Assembly (NCBI GenBank): GCA_016800925.1 | Contig: JABCPU010000035.1 | Location: 124,001 to 188,000, forward strand | Source of the DNA: Suillus spraguei | Taxonomy: Eukaryota > Basidiomycota > Agaricomycetes > Boletales > Suillaceae | Length of the DNA stretch: 64,000 nt | Reading direction: 5' to 3' | Part shown: positions 9,989 to 22,022 of the stretch, piece by piece | Layout: each line of letters opens with the position of its first letter | Numbering within the stretch: the stretch's first letter is position 1 | Notes under the pieces: model-generated | Seen by the model: the letters and a program-made list of their open reading frames with translations, nothing else | What the model was told of the DNA's origin: nothing | The model's database searches: none | Translations under genes and position numbers: made by a program

Positions 9989-11451
9989 ATGATGTTCCCC
10001 GCTGCATCCTTGTGGACACTCCTGGCTTTGTCAATCTCAATCACGGGTTCGCCCGTTGAAGTTCGCAATTCCAGAATCATCCTCCCCATGACCAGCGGGC
10101 TACATTTCTCCAATGGTACCAAACCGGTGCAGCGCGACGATGCCCGACTTATTGATGTTACTTTGGATAATGCTTATGTGGTCTCCTCCGTAACAATTGG
10201 CGTTGGCGGTCACTTGCACACCGCATCCTGTAGGTTCAACACTGAGAAAATATAATATACGGTTGCTAATGTATTATTCAAGACCACTTGATTGTCAACA
10301 CCGCGAGCGCGATCACATGGATTGGCGCCAACAGGCCGTACAGCCCATCCAGTCCCGCTTTCAACACTTGGCTTCCCATAACGATAGAATACCCTTATTC
10401 CTTCTTTGCCGGTATGACATACAACAATATCATAAGTTGAAAATACCTACGATCATCTATAGGAATACTATGCACCGATACCATCGAGATTACCGATGGG
10501 GACGCCGTGGACGGTATGATCATTGGTGCTGCCACTCGAACGTGGGGCGTCGTGCCTTTTGACGGTATGCTTGGCATCGGGCCTAGAAGCTTGTCACGCG
10601 GTTTAATTCCAACCCAACCGGAAACAACGTTTGCAACTGTCACCGAAAGCCTGTTTATGCAAGGCAGCATTTCTCTGCCCCTTGTTGGTCTCTTTTTCAA
10701 GCCCTCCAGTATGGATTCAGTCGATCTTGATAATGGAATGCTCATCTTTGGTGATGAAAACCCTGACTTTGACATCGGCAACATCGCATACACGTAAGCT
10801 ATCTCAGCTCCTGGATCAATCCAGACTGATAGTACTTAATTTGTTTCAGTCCTCGCACCAGCATTATGCCTGCATCGGACTATTGGGGTATCGATCAGAG
10901 CATCGAGTACGGCGACACGGAGATCCTACCACTCACCTCTGGTATCGTGGATTCTGGCATGACCTTTATTTTGATTGCCTCCGGTGTGTATTTAGAGTCA
11001 GAGAGTAATAACGGTCTAATCAACGTTTGATAGATGCCTATGAAATGTACAAGCATGTAACCGGCGCTCATCCTGATCCGAGGACTGGAATGCTCTCTCT
11101 TACCCCTAGGCAGTACCGTGCCCTGTTGCCCTTGGAATTCCATATTGGCGAAGTACGTCAATTCTGTCAGCCCTCACACCACTTGTTCACCATTTTGGGT
11201 GGCAGGAAACCTACAATCTGTCCCCTGACGGCCAAATATGGCCTCGTTTTCTCAACTACATGATTCAGGGTAGTGAGAGTGGTATATATCTCGTCATTAA
11301 AAGCCTTGACAGACCCACTGGCCGTGGGATTGACTTTTGTCTTGGCTACGTATTCCTCCAGCGTTTCTACAGTGTGTTCGATGCCTTCAGCGCCAACCCC
11401 AGTGTCGGCTTTGCCACAACCCCGTGGACTGATGCCGAAACCAACTTCTGA
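9989..11451 (+). CDS. Secreted pepsin-like (A1) aspartic protease homologue with altered first active site
   Basis: Six exons join in frame to 399 aa: 9989-10229, 10283-10411, 10463-10793, 10850-10983, 11034-11152, 11206-11451; the five introns are 50-56 bp. The order is N-terminal signal peptide (MMFPAASLWTLLALSIS), a pro-region, then the bilobed A1 fold. Landmarks of basidiomycete polyporopepsin-like proteases are visible: SITWIGA-like context after the first site, DGMLGIGP, the second active site GIVDSGMTF, and the C-terminal FLQRFYSVFD. The first active-site triad, normally D-T-G in a context such as LIVDTGSSNTW, reads V-N-T-A-S-A-I-T-W, so the catalytic Asp is Asn and the Gly is Ala. Since all splice junctions and the whole frame are intact, I infer a catalytically inactive or altered homologue kept as a protein and not debris. 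Whether it acts on the peptide precursors is unknown. Confidence 0.88.
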
Positions 11452-12831
11452 TATGGAATTGCCAACAAACCATCATTTTTCAGACGCAAAGCAGCATACG
11501 GATCACCTGATGTTCCTACGTACCTGATCTAATTAGATATGACAGTGGGGCCTGATGCAGATGCGGCGTGTCTAAGTTGATGTGTTTCTGGCATCCTCCA
11601 CTCAAATAAATAAATAATAGTCAATAGAGGATCCGGGTCTGCTGGGTGTATGGGGGCTCATTGTTTGTTCTAAACTTGTCTCAGGCGGCGTCTTGAGTTG
11701 GAGAGCAAAAAAATCGGACAACACGCCATGGATTCTCAGAAGGCAACACTCTTGCAGCGCGTCAATTCCCTCGATGATACCTGGTCACGTGTACAACTGC
11801 TGTACATGCCCTTCGTTCGTTCGATGATATCGCTACCGAAATCAAAGTCCACAAAATCAGTTTGCTCCTCCCGTCCGAGATACCTACCAGTCTACTCTGT
11901 GAGGGAGCACTTGTTGAACATCAGTAAAACCTCGAATTACTTAATCAGCCTTTTTTGGACTTTACGCTGGTTTTCACTTCTTTTCAAAAATGAGTGGCCT
12001 TTATTGCAGTTATTTTTCTCAATTCACTGCCTCGTCCCAACTTGAATATCTGGAATAGATTATTATTATTGTTTCATGCAATTGCAATGGTTGGAGTTCA
12101 CAATTTGTAAAGATTACCATCTCCTGCAATGGTTCTGCACCATCGGCCTATACAGGTTGTGCAGAGATGACATTCTTTGGATGAGACATCAGCCTACTAG
12201 GGTTCTGCATGACTGGCCTACACAGGTAGTGCATAGGCCGGCCGGTGTCCTGTACATCAGGTTTTGCTGGCCAATGTACATGTCCTATTAACTGGTTCTG
12301 CAGTAGAATTGACTGAAGGGTCTGAGAAGTAACACCACTTTCATAAAGCGATCCTGAAGACTTTTTTGCTTTTTTTAGTTTCATTAATGGCGCGCGATGG
12401 CACTCCAAAAAAGGTCGTTTGAGCAGTGGCCTAGACATCGCTGCATTCGAAAAGTGTGTGAATTAGGTTATTTGTTACTTTAATATTTGTATAATTTGAT
12501 TGCAGTCGTGTGCCATAACTCTGCCACTGCCCCCAAACTAACTCTACAGGGTTGTGTCAGCATTAAATCAGAATGTGAATATTTTAGGGTCTCATTCCTA
12601 CTACCCACTATTTTGAACATGTCAAATATTCTTCTTTCTACATCTGATGCAGCTTTGAACATTGATATTCTTGGCATTAAACACAGCCAGAGTGACCTTG
12701 TATGCTGGCTCCAGATGAGGGCGCGCAAAGCTGTCAGTGAACTTAGATGTCAAGAAGCTCACCACAATCAAGAGCTGCTGATTCAGCTTCCTTCTTCCAT
12801 TTCTAGACATTGGCCCAATTAAGAGACTTTG
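11452..12831. other. No gene supported; possible 3' portion of the KDZ element
   Basis: The region 12100-12300 has repeated 'ggttctgca' and 'tgtacatg' phrases and partial palindromes ('ataggccggccggtgtcc'). Frames on the complement between 12480 and 12810 could be the distal part of the KDZ transposase, but no conserved motif is visible. Confidence 0.35.
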
Positions 12832-13349
12832 TCAATTCTTTGTATGTACCCTGAGTGTCTTTAACACCCTGTACGGCTTGATTATACTTTTTAAGTAATA
12901 ATTTGACTTTTGAAGTGTTCCATTAGTCGAAGTTGACATCTCAGAAGTCAAGAGAGGAGACTTGCCAATTCTGACAAGCTTCTTCCAATTAGAATCCCTC
13001 ATATGGTCATCCAAGACTTCCTGTCTGTGAGAGAGAGTCATGGATCTTGTGGTTGGGGAAATCTTGTTAAATGGGGCCCATAGGGTCTCCAAGATTTCCC
13101 CATCAATATGACCAGCTCCTGTAATAAAATTGAGGCTGAATCTGGGAAAGCACAGTAGCTTATGAGCGCTTAGATGAAACTTGCCGATCACTAGCAATAT
13201 TTTGATTGATGGAGGAAGAGACAGGTGATAGCTTTGATTCACCCATTCATCGAAGTGAATATTCCACTGGCATGCAACATCATAGATTATGAGTGCACTG
13301 TCAATATCTTCTGATGGATATTTCAATGTGTTGCAGATGGAATAGTCCA

Positions 13350-13823
13350 TGTTACGAACTGGGATGGCGTCACCAGCGACAGTGAAAAGACACAGACGGT
13401 CTGCTGGGAAGTTCTACAATGTCCAGAAGAGGACAAGGCAAAAGTACAAGGAACGTGTTCCAAGTACTATCAAGGGTTCAGCCTCAAAGACAAGTCTAAG
13501 AGGTTCTTACGAGAATAGAGACTAAGGCTAAGGAGTGCTTAGACTTAGAGACGATTCAGACGACTTAGGTTGGAGACCTAAGCAAAGGATATTCCAGGTA
13601 AAACCCAGTAAGATTAAAGTAAGGTATACAAGCATAGTACAACATGCTTAAATAAGCCAATATGTGCGCACGGACCAAAAGAGACATGAGAACATATGTG
13701 CGTATCCAAAGAAGGAAGGCAACTATAGTACAGATGCGTTGAGCATATGAGTCAGAGTCACATTACGTAATATACAAAGTACAGGAGATGAGAAAATGAA
13801 TAGGGGTACGTACAACTGTAACA
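13350..13823 (-). mobile_element. Solo LTR, family A, in the KDZ gene
   Basis: Ends read TGTTACGAACTGG .. TTGTAACA (inverted relative to the G1/G2 LTRs). Flanks share TCCA on both sides, consistent with a short target-site duplication. It interrupts the KDZ reading frame directly upstream of the codons for MDYSICNTL. Confidence 0.85.
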
Positions 13824-13905
13824 TCCATGTTCATTTGTCTGATTACGTAGTCAGCCTGAGGTCATAATACAACAATGCAACCACATACCTCTCTCCCTTT
13901 GAGCG

Positions 13906-14787
13906 GATGATCAGATGATCGGATGATCGGATGATCGGATGAGCATAGATCTGTGGATCTTAGAGGAAGTGTTGGCTACTAGAGAGGAGTAGGTCCGGAT
14001 ATGGTGTAGAGATAGTATAGACTATTCCGGACAAGGTCCGGAATAGAAACAGACAGTATAAGACTACCAAAGGTAGAGTCGGAGGTGAAACAGATGATAG
14101 ATGGAGATGGATGAAGTCCGAAAAGGTTATAGGACATAGGATCAAAGCTCCGGCCTAGGGAGTAATCCCATAGGCCTGAGTCGGAAGCTTACAAGGGCCG
14201 GAGCCCAAGTGCAAGAACAGAAATGGAGTTATATAGACATGATAACAGGATACAGAGTAATCAAAGGAATATACAGAAGTAGGAACAATGAATCAGACTG
14301 AGGTCTGCAGGAGTTGTACTACAAGTTTATATACTGTAGGTAACATGCCAGAAGGCAAGTAAGGATAGTCCGAGGCTATGTTTGAGGCATTGCGGAACAC
14401 AAGGCTATGAACTCGGAAATAAGACTTGTACGAAATATCTTATCAAGACAGAAGTCAAGATAACCAAAAGCCAGAGGTGCAGAGATAACTGAAAGCCAGA
14501 CACAGGTATTAACCTAAAAGGAGTAACGCGCAGGTGTGCAGGAATAGTTTTGGATATGAGCATGGATCGGATATGGACATGGACCGGATATGAACACAAA
14601 TCAGATGGGTGGATCAGATCAGATGGATGGACTGAGTCGGATATGGATATGGATTAGATATGGAAGGATATTGATTGGAGTGGATGGGTGGATTGGATAT
14701 GTGAGCTGGATTGGATGGGTGGACTAGGATGTATGGATTGGGTGTCCAGATTTCCATGGATCAGACCTGAATGTATGGTATATGACA
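13906..14787 (-). mobile_element. Truncated family-B LTR in the KDZ gene
   Basis: The right end (GGTATATGACA at 14787) and about 880 bp match the intact family-B LTRs, including the 17-bp array remnant near 14560-14650. The other terminus (TGTTACGACC..) and the 8-bp array are missing except for a few GATGATCG units at 13906. Loss of this end coincides with loss of KDZ coding sequence, so a deletion spanned the junction. Confidence 0.8.
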
Positions 14788-16266
14788 CTCTTTCTCTTCC
14801 ACAGATTCTATTATGTGACTTTGATAAGGTCCTTCTGTCACCATATATCCCTTTTCGTCTGCTAGTGAAACATCATCTTCTGGGGTCTTCATCTTCATAT
14901 GTTGAGCTGTAAAATTTCCATCAACAACATATCTTTGCATGACCAACCAACTGCCACCCACAAAAATCAGCTCAGTTGGCAGTTGTTGATGAACTAACTT
15001 ACTTGTCATAGGTATCCTTCCAAGAACGTAAGTTTATTCCAGGCTGGGGACATGCTGGACAATAAAGAGCTAAATCTTCTGGACCAGGAGATCTGTCTGA
15101 CTCATGTGCAAAGCCGAACCTTATTCTATTGACCAAATCCCTCCATATACGAGACACCTGCATAAGTTCATGGTAGCGATCCTTTTTATCATGTAAGCCT
15201 GGGGTATAGTAATAAAGAAATTTCTCACAGGTATTTTATGAGTGAAAGCATTATTGGTAAAATGATGTAGCTTTTGATAGAAGCTCATAGCTGAGGTCTT
15301 GCACTCCAAAGCATCTATGAGGAAGTTATCTAGAACATCAAAGGTAAAAGCCGATTGAGGCCGAGTGATGCTTGCAGGAAATAACTTTGCTTTTAGGAGA
15401 TGTAGATGTCTGTCCTTATCAGCACCAGGACACTGACACCAGGATACATGGTGTGAATAAACTCCAGTGGAATGCACAATGACCAGGTTGGACAATCCTA
15501 ACTGAGTGTCATAAATAGTATCCCCCTCTCCATGTCCAAACACATCTTCCATCACTCCGAGATCTGACCAGGGTGAGAGGTTGGACTGCTGCAACAAATT
15601 GGGGCAAGGATGTCCACCATGGCCAAGATATATGATATATCCGTGGTGCTGTAGAGTAGTAGACTGGTAGAACTTGCCATTTCAAAGTTGAAGGTTGTGG
15701 AAGGGATGGTGCTGGTGGGCTTTGACAGCACATGAGGAACACCAACTGTGCTCTCCTGAGCAGGACAGACAACGAATAAAGCCCTCCTTTCCTCCGCAAT
15801 CCCCACATTTCCCATTGTTTATCAGCTGTTCCAACTCCAACAACACTGAAAGATATTCATCACGATAAGGCAAGTATTGCCAAAGAAAATCATTTTGGGT
15901 CTGCAATGTTGGCCAATTGTTGATAATGGTGTCAAAATAACTCACTTTGGGTTTTCGTTGGATATCATTTGAGCCTCCTATATCGAAATCACCATACACC
16001 TCTCTGTCATATTCCACCAGAGAACAATCTTCAGTACATTGTTGTTGTTTTTGTTTCAAAGGTGAGACTGGCTCTATTTTGCTATCGGAGTCTTCTTCAT
16101 AGACAATTGAAGCATTGGCTTCTCTCCATGTATTTTTCCCCCTTCGAGTTTTTGATGACATATATGTATATTTGTAAGCACCGCATTTTCTCTTTGTTGA
16201 ACCAGTATCAGATGAAGATGGAGCTACTCTGAGCCTATTGCGCCTCTGTGTGGCTTTTGAGCTCAT

Positions 16267-16668
16267 TGAGATTATGAATGACTGGAGTGCAACATGAATT
16301 TTTGCATGGCAACACAATCTCCTCCCAAAACAGCAAATATCTTCGGGATTTTCCAGTACTATTTTCTACACATTTTCACCCTCTTACCCTTCTGCCTCAT
16401 TCCTACTAACTCTCAAAAGAAGCTCTGCATGGGAAAACCCGGCCTTGGCACCCCCACCCTGTTGTGCACAGCATCCTTCGTAAAGTGGGCAATTACAAAC
16501 CTTTCTCTATTAAGCTAGGGTCCAACAGAGTGTTCTAGCACCCTTCCTGAGATATAAACCATTGTGCCAGGAGAATAATCAAGCTCTGCTTTGAGGTCTG
16601 CCAAGGCCAATGTTGCATGATGGTTTCTTCCTAGACTGACAAGAAGATCTAACAGTGAAGGAGATCCA
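16267..16668. other. 5' flank of KDZ transposase
   Basis: No gene supported. This interval lies upstream of the KDZ start on the complement and ends at the target site of the next LTR. Confidence 0.4.
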
Positions 16669-17146
16669 TGTTACGAACTGGGGTGGCGTCACCAGTGACA
16701 GTGAAAAGACACAGGCGGTCTGCTGGGAAGTTCTACAATGTCCAAATGAGGACATTGTAGAACTTCCCAGCAGACCACCTGTGTCTTTTCACTGTCACTG
16801 GTGACGCCACTCCAGTTCATAACAAAAGATTAAAGTAAAGAATCTACTACAAGTACACTGTGCTTATATAGGTACATATGTGCGCACAGACCAGGTAACC
16901 GTGGGAATATAAGTGTGTATCCTAATGAGGAAGGCATATATTGTACAAGTGTGTTGAAATGCATGAATAAAGGATGAAAGCACGTGTTTAGTGTATGCGT
17001 ATGCTAAACCGGCTGAGTCCGAGAATAGAGTCATGGGAGTTCATGACATCACATGATATGACGTGTTGACGACGTATGATTGAATCATATAATCATGTGA
17101 TGTCTGATGGAAGCGGAAGTGTCCGAGCAATAAGCTGACTATAACA
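16669..17146 (-). mobile_element. Family-A LTR (variant A2) with an internal snap-back rearrangement
   Basis: Flanked by a perfect 5-bp duplication ATCCA (16664-16668 and 17147-17151). The first 75 bp (16669-16743) are followed, after a 6-base loop, by their near-perfect reverse complement (16750-16824), so the LTR terminus is present in both orientations. The second arm is followed by AAAGATTAAAGT, the primer-binding sequence found just downstream of G1/G2 5' LTRs, which fuses into the body of the LTR at an identical AGATTAAAGT. The promoter-distal half belongs to a variant with a longer upstream region, shared with 62922-63426. Confidence 0.8.
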
Positions 17147-18696
17147 ATCCACTGCCATCTCTGTGGCTAAATGTGACCCAATTAGCAATGATTTCAAGTC
17201 CTGAAAAGATTGAGGGCCAATATTCCACTGGGGCAGGTTTTTTTTGGGGGTGTCAAACTTTCTTGATGACCTCAGAAAATGCTGAAATGCCAGCTTGGAA
17301 AAGATCCAGCACCATCACAGCAGTTATGGCATTCCATAGAACTTCTAATGTTGTCAAAGCTGCCATCCATTGTTGGACCTTCTTTGATTTATAAGACTCC
17401 AATGTCACCAACGGATCCATTAGTCACTAAGAATAGAGTTAAAACTAGACTAAAAATAAACACTTGGTAAAAATACCATACCTCTTGTCTTTGCATGAAG
17501 TATGCAGGAACCACTGTTATTCTACCAGCCCCAAACTCCCCCCCCACCATCTGGGAATATATAGCCCTCATCCCTCCAAGTGTTCTTGTTTGTAAGGGAT
17601 TTGAGAAGAGTATCCCTCAAGCCAACAGTAATGTGGTTGACATGCTCCTGATTATTAATTAATTAGCCTTGAAGGGGAATCCCAAACCAGAAACATACTA
17701 GGTGAGAAGGTGTCAAAATATTAGGGAGGTAAACCACTAAAAAGTTTCTGTGCCTGTCTATAACTGTTGTTGGAACCAAAATTTTGCCAAGCACTACTTC
17801 AGGAAAGAACTTCTTCAGTCTATCCATTTCAGCAGATGGCAACCCATCCAGATTTGGTGGTGACAATTTGACCTTCTCAGCATACCAGTCCACATCCCAA
17901 TCAATATTGACTGTAGTTCAGCATTTAAATTCATATACAGCCATAAATTTCTCTTCACTCACTGGGGTTGACCATGGCATACACAATTGTCAGGGCAGCC
18001 CAGGTGATTTCATATTCTGAAATTGACCCATCATTGAAGGTTAAATTATCAGCCGGTGATTCCAAGCACTGCCGCAGCTGTACTGCTATTCTATTCTCAT
18101 CCTTGATTCCCTCATTAATTAATAGTCAGCTACAATCAATACTAAACCATAGTTACCTAGCTTTATGCAGTAATTCAGTTCCAACTCTACCATCTTGAAG
18201 GACACCTAGTCCAGATGAATTGCCCATGATCTCTCTAACCCTCCTGGTCAGAGCTGCCACTAGCTCAGTTGTCTTGCTTTTGAGGTTGTCCATTATGAAG
18301 AAGAAAAAATGAACCAAAGTTCTCACAATCTGTGCTGATGATGAATTAAGCATGATGTAATTAGACAATCAGACCATATGAAGGCAAATTTATTGTGACA
18401 TAATAACCTAATATGTTTTGATTAACTTGGGCCCTTTAGAGCCATTTGCAGAACGCCAGGCCAAAATTGTGGCAAGGAGTATTTCAAATGACAAAGATGT
18501 ATTGAATGGATTTGTGTAGTACTACAAAGCATAAGTCAAACAAAACATACTAAGGGCGGTTGAAAATTAATAGTAGCACTGCCTTTGACCACTTGCAGCT
18601 GCAGTCTGCAAGTGGCCAAAGGACAGGCCACAGGATATGAGTGGAAGATAGAGCATTGAGAGAGTGAGGGTGGAAACATGGTTGAAGTTGAGAAAG
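17147..18696 (-). pseudogene. Decayed repeat-family gene (unknown product)
   Basis: Open segments on the complement (18153-18368, 17663-17893, 17389-17571) look like exons of one gene, with coding-like stretches such as MDWYAEKVKLSPPNLDG and LKKFFPEVVLGKI. The wording resembles hypothetical proteins that recur in Agaricomycete genomes near DNA transposons, but I cannot name a domain. I treat it as a possible second transposon-borne gene or a dispersed family remnant. Confidence 0.35.
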
Positions 18697-18998
18697 TGTT
18701 ACAGTCATATGTGCCCCTATTCATTTTTTGTCTCCTTTACCTTGTATATTACGTAACGTAACTCTGACTCATATGCTCAACACATCTGTACTATAGTTGC
18801 CTTCCTTCTTTGGATACGCACTTACGTTCTCACATCTCTCTTGGTCTGTGCGCACATATTGGCTTATTTAAGCATGTTGTATTACACTTGTATACCTTAC
18901 TTTAATCTTACTGGGTTTTACCTGGAATATCCTTTGCTTAGGTCTCCAACCTAAGTCATCTGAATCGTCTCTAAGTCTAAGCACTCCTTAGCCTTAGG
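18697..18998 (+). mobile_element. Truncated family-A LTR
   Basis: Starts TGTTACAGTC.. and follows the G1-type LTR through the TATA region (TTATTTAAG about 18865) and the ACTTTAATCTT motif (about 18900), then breaks off in '..ctccttagcctta', missing the last third. No duplication can be read. Confidence 0.8.
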
Positions 18999-19009
18999 AG
19001 CCCCTTCAG

Positions 19010-19352
19010 TGACAAACTCTGTACTATACGGGTCACCCGACCACATAATATCCCATCAAAGACGGGCCAGCGGACCATGGGCTGAGGTTATGTATATCCT
19101 CGATGTTGACAGATGGGCCGGGGAGAATATTATTTCCGATGGCGACGGGTGGGCCGGGAGACTTGTATTTTCAGAAGAGACGGGTGGGCCGAGGGAAACA
19201 TGATTTCTGATGTTGACAGATGGGCCAGGGGGATATCATCCCCGACAGAGATGGGTGGGCCCATCTGGGTAGTATGTAGAGTAGGATATTATAGACAGCT
19301 GGGCTGAAGAGAGATGCAAGGCAAATATTATTGCATAGACAGGTGGGCCGAG
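19010..19352. repeat. Irregular minisatellite with GGGTGGGCCGA units
   Basis: About eight irregularly spaced units containing gac(a/g)g(g/a)tgggccg(a/g)g, 35-50 bp apart. The array resumes at 25088-25190, so the 5.7-kb family-C element inserted within it. Confidence 0.65.
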
Positions 19353-19834
19353 TGTAACGAATTCCAAATACAAATCATTACTCTTTTCTCAATTTCCCTA
19401 AAGTGTCTAAACCCAGCGCTAAGACAAACACAAACTCCATCAAAATCCCTATAACTGCTTCTATAACCGAACTTCCTGATGAAGATGAAGAGATCTTTTA
19501 TGATGCTATCAGATAAGATAAGATAAGATAAGATAGTATCACGTGATCTTAGAACCTTCTAGAATATGATGTCATAACAATGTCACAACTCTCACATCGT
19601 ATGATTCTCGTTTCTATTTTATGATTGGCTAGTAGTTTCAAACTCAGTTTATATCTCAGTTTCAATATGTGTATATATTTAGCTAGTCTCGTTGTAGTAG
19701 TTCTTTAGTTCAAACCTCTTGTATCTACAACTGTAGCAATCCAAGACGTCCTTGCTCCTCTCTCTTTCTCTGTAATAACCTTAGTTTGAGTCCTAGTCTC
19801 TACCCTTGCGTTAATTTGTTTGTGGGTTGTGACA
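19353..19834 (+). repeat. LTR 1 of G0 (family C)
   Basis: 482 bp, TGTAACGAATTCC..GGGTTGTGACA. It has a GATAA microsatellite (about 19515-19534), a TATATATT box at about 19672, and GTTCAAACCT at 19708-19717. Confidence 0.9.
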
Positions 19835-19836
19835 TT

Positions 19837-19846
19837 AGGTTTGAAC
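19837..19846 (+). promoter_or_regulatory. Self-primer binding site of G0
   Basis: AGGTTTGAAC lies two bases after the 5' LTR. It is the exact reverse complement of GTTCAAACCT in the LTR, 36 bp downstream of the TATA box, where the transcript should begin. This is the arrangement of Tf1-type self-primed chromoviruses, not a tRNA-primed site. Confidence 0.7.
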
Positions 19847-20324
19847 ATTAGGGGACTCCGACTTGCATACTGCTGCATACTTTTCTTCTGGACTCCTCTT
19901 CAACGATAGTACCGTTGTAGACGATTCTTAGAAGTCTCTTATCATTTTCTGTACGTGTTTGTAAAGGCACTAGCACTTGCAGACCAGTACAAAACATTTT
20001 GTCTTGCCCGACCCTAAAAAAGTCGCAATCTTTCTTCTCCCCTTTGCTCATTTGAGCACATTTCTATCAATAGTCTTTTGTAGTTAGTAGACCTCTACCA
20101 GGCCCAGCCTTACATTGCTGCTGCTAGTAGACGATGGACGAGCAACATTAGGTGTTCGATCCGTGACCTCAGTGCTGGCCCAAGACCCTGCCTGCTGAGC
20201 TCTACAATAATTTTTTTTTACGATAGTTTCTTTTCATACGATAGAAGGTCTAGTCTTCTTCTAAGTGATTAGTGGAATTGCCTCGTTGTTCAAGATAGAC
20301 TGGTCGCTTGTAAGCTTTGCCTAA

Positions 20325-21545
20325 ATGGTTCAAGGACTGGTTATCCTCCAAAGAAGGCAAGGGTTTTTAGAAGGGTTGAAGTCAGAGTCTGCAGACCTAG
20401 ACCCGAACAATCGATTCTCTATTCTTTCTAGTTTTTCAGATGTAATGGAAGTGTATATACGATCCAAATCAGAGCATTTTTATATTCCGATTACACTGAA
20501 AGGAAAGAACAGACAAGCAGACGTAAAAGCACTTGTGGATTGTGGTGCATCAACATTATTTATAAGCAAAAGATTTGTAAAAGACAATGATGTTTGGTGT
20601 CGTAAATTATTACGTCCCATACTAGTCAAGAACATTGATGGCTCCTTAAATGCTGCCGGAGCTATGACAAGATTTGCTGAAATAGGATTAAAGATTGGAA
20701 ATCATGAAGAAGATAAAGCAGCCTTCATGGTTACAGATCTAGGAAGCGATGATGTTATTATCGGTATAGATTGGCTAAGGTACCATAATCCGGAGATTGA
20801 CTGGAATGCAGGACAATTTGCTCTTACATGGTGCCCAGTCAAGTGTGAGACTAAAAAAGAAAAAAGACAAAAAAATAAAGAAAAACGAAAAACCCAAAAA
20901 CAGGGTGACTTGCCAGATCTGATTCCCACAGAAGAGGAAGATGATGACAAAGGCATGGCAAAGAAGAGGGCAATGGTTGAGGAAATAGAAGATGAAGATA
21001 GTCCAAAGAATGAATGGATTAGATATAAAGCTTCTATCGCCACAGAAGAAAAAGTCTGTAGAAGAAATAGTTCCAGACTGGCTTCATGATTACCTGGGTG
21101 TATTCTCAGAAGAGGAATCAAAAAGATTTCCTGAAAGAAAGAAATGGGATCATGCAATAGATCTCAAAGATGAGAATGATCTTCCACCGAATGCAAAACC
21201 GTACCCTTTATCACCCAAAGAAATGGACACATTGAAAGATTGGTTAAAAGCTGGAACTGCATTAGGACGTATTAGAGATTCACAGTCTCCTGTTGCAGCA
21301 CCTTTCTTCTTTGTAGCCAAAAAAGATGGCAAATTATGACCAGTAATGAACTATAGAAAGCTCAATGAAAAAACAGTTAAAAATGTGTACCCTTTACCGA
21401 GATCTCAAGATCTAATTGATGCTTTAACTGGTGCCACAATGTACTCTAAAATGGATGTATGATGGGGATACAATAATATTCGGATGAAAGAAGGAGACGA
21501 GTGGAAGGCAGCCTTCAAAACACCTTTTGGTCACCATGAACCAAC
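20325..21545 (+). pseudogene. G0 protease and N-terminal reverse transcriptase
   Basis: The retroviral-type aspartic protease motif is ALVDCGASTLFIS, with the flap-like segment VIIGIDWLRYHNPEIDW. After a Lys/Glu-rich linker a frameshift near 21050 leads to the reverse transcriptase N-terminus (AKPYPLSPKEMD, APFFFVAKKDGKL, NYRKLNEKTVKN, WKAAFKTPFG). Two CGA-to-TGA type stops (at 21337 and 21463, where Arg is expected) and the frameshift disable it. Coding stops at the CCAAC junction with the inverted LTR. Confidence 0.85.
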
Positions 21546-22022
21546 TGTCACAACCCACAAACGAATTAACGCTAGGGCAGAGACTAGGACTCAAACAAAG
21601 GTTATCACAAAGAGAGAGAGAGGAGCAAGGACGTCTTGGATTGCTACAGTCGTAGATACAAGAGGTTTGAACTAAAGAACTACTACAGCAAAACTAGCCA
21701 ACTATATACACATATTGAAACTGAGATATAAACTGAGTTTGAAACTACTAGCCAATCATAAAATAGAAACGAGAATCATACGATGTGATGATTGTGACAT
21801 TGTTATGACATCATATTCTAGAAGGTTCTAAGATCACGTGATACTATCTTATCTTATCTTATCTGATAGCATCATAAAAGATCTCTTCATCTTCATCAGG
21901 AAGTTCAGTTATAGAAGCGGTTATAGGGATTTTGATGGAGTTTGTGTTTGTCTTAGCGCTGGGTTTAGACGCTTTAGGGAAATTGAGGAAAGAGTAATGA
22001 TTTGTATTTGGAATTCATGACA
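21546..22022 (-). repeat. LTR 2 of G0 (inverted)
   Basis: 477 bp in reverse orientation. On its right side it is followed by TTACCCCCTCTCT, the reverse complement of a polypurine tract, so it is joined to the 3' end of the inverted pol segment. Confidence 0.9.

Larger units (their letters stand above)
12832..16266 (-). pseudogene. KDZ-family transposase with CxC2 zinc finger, interrupted
   Basis: Read on the complement from a likely start at 16266. A Ser/Lys-rich N-terminus is followed by a CxC2-type cysteine cluster (C-G-D-C-G-G..R-C-L-S-C..W-C-S-S-C, about 15700-15830). After short introns comes the segment W-R-D-L-V-N-R-I-R-F-G-F (about 15100) and the KDZ catalytic core: VVDGNFTAQH with the first Asp (about 14930), YDVACQWNIHF with the second Asp (about 13270), and GEILETLWAPFN with the Glu (about 13090). 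The three acidic residues are intact, so the element was probably active before it was broken. Two LTR-derived insertions (13350-13823 and 13906-14787) separate core segments, and roughly 50 codons expected between the DGNF and YDVACQW regions are missing next to the second. Confidence 0.85.

Noticed and set aside
13350..14787. Reading the two insertions in the KDZ gene as one LTR retrotransposon
   Set aside because: The ends belong to two different LTR families (A and truncated B), with KDZ coding sequence (13824-13905) between them.
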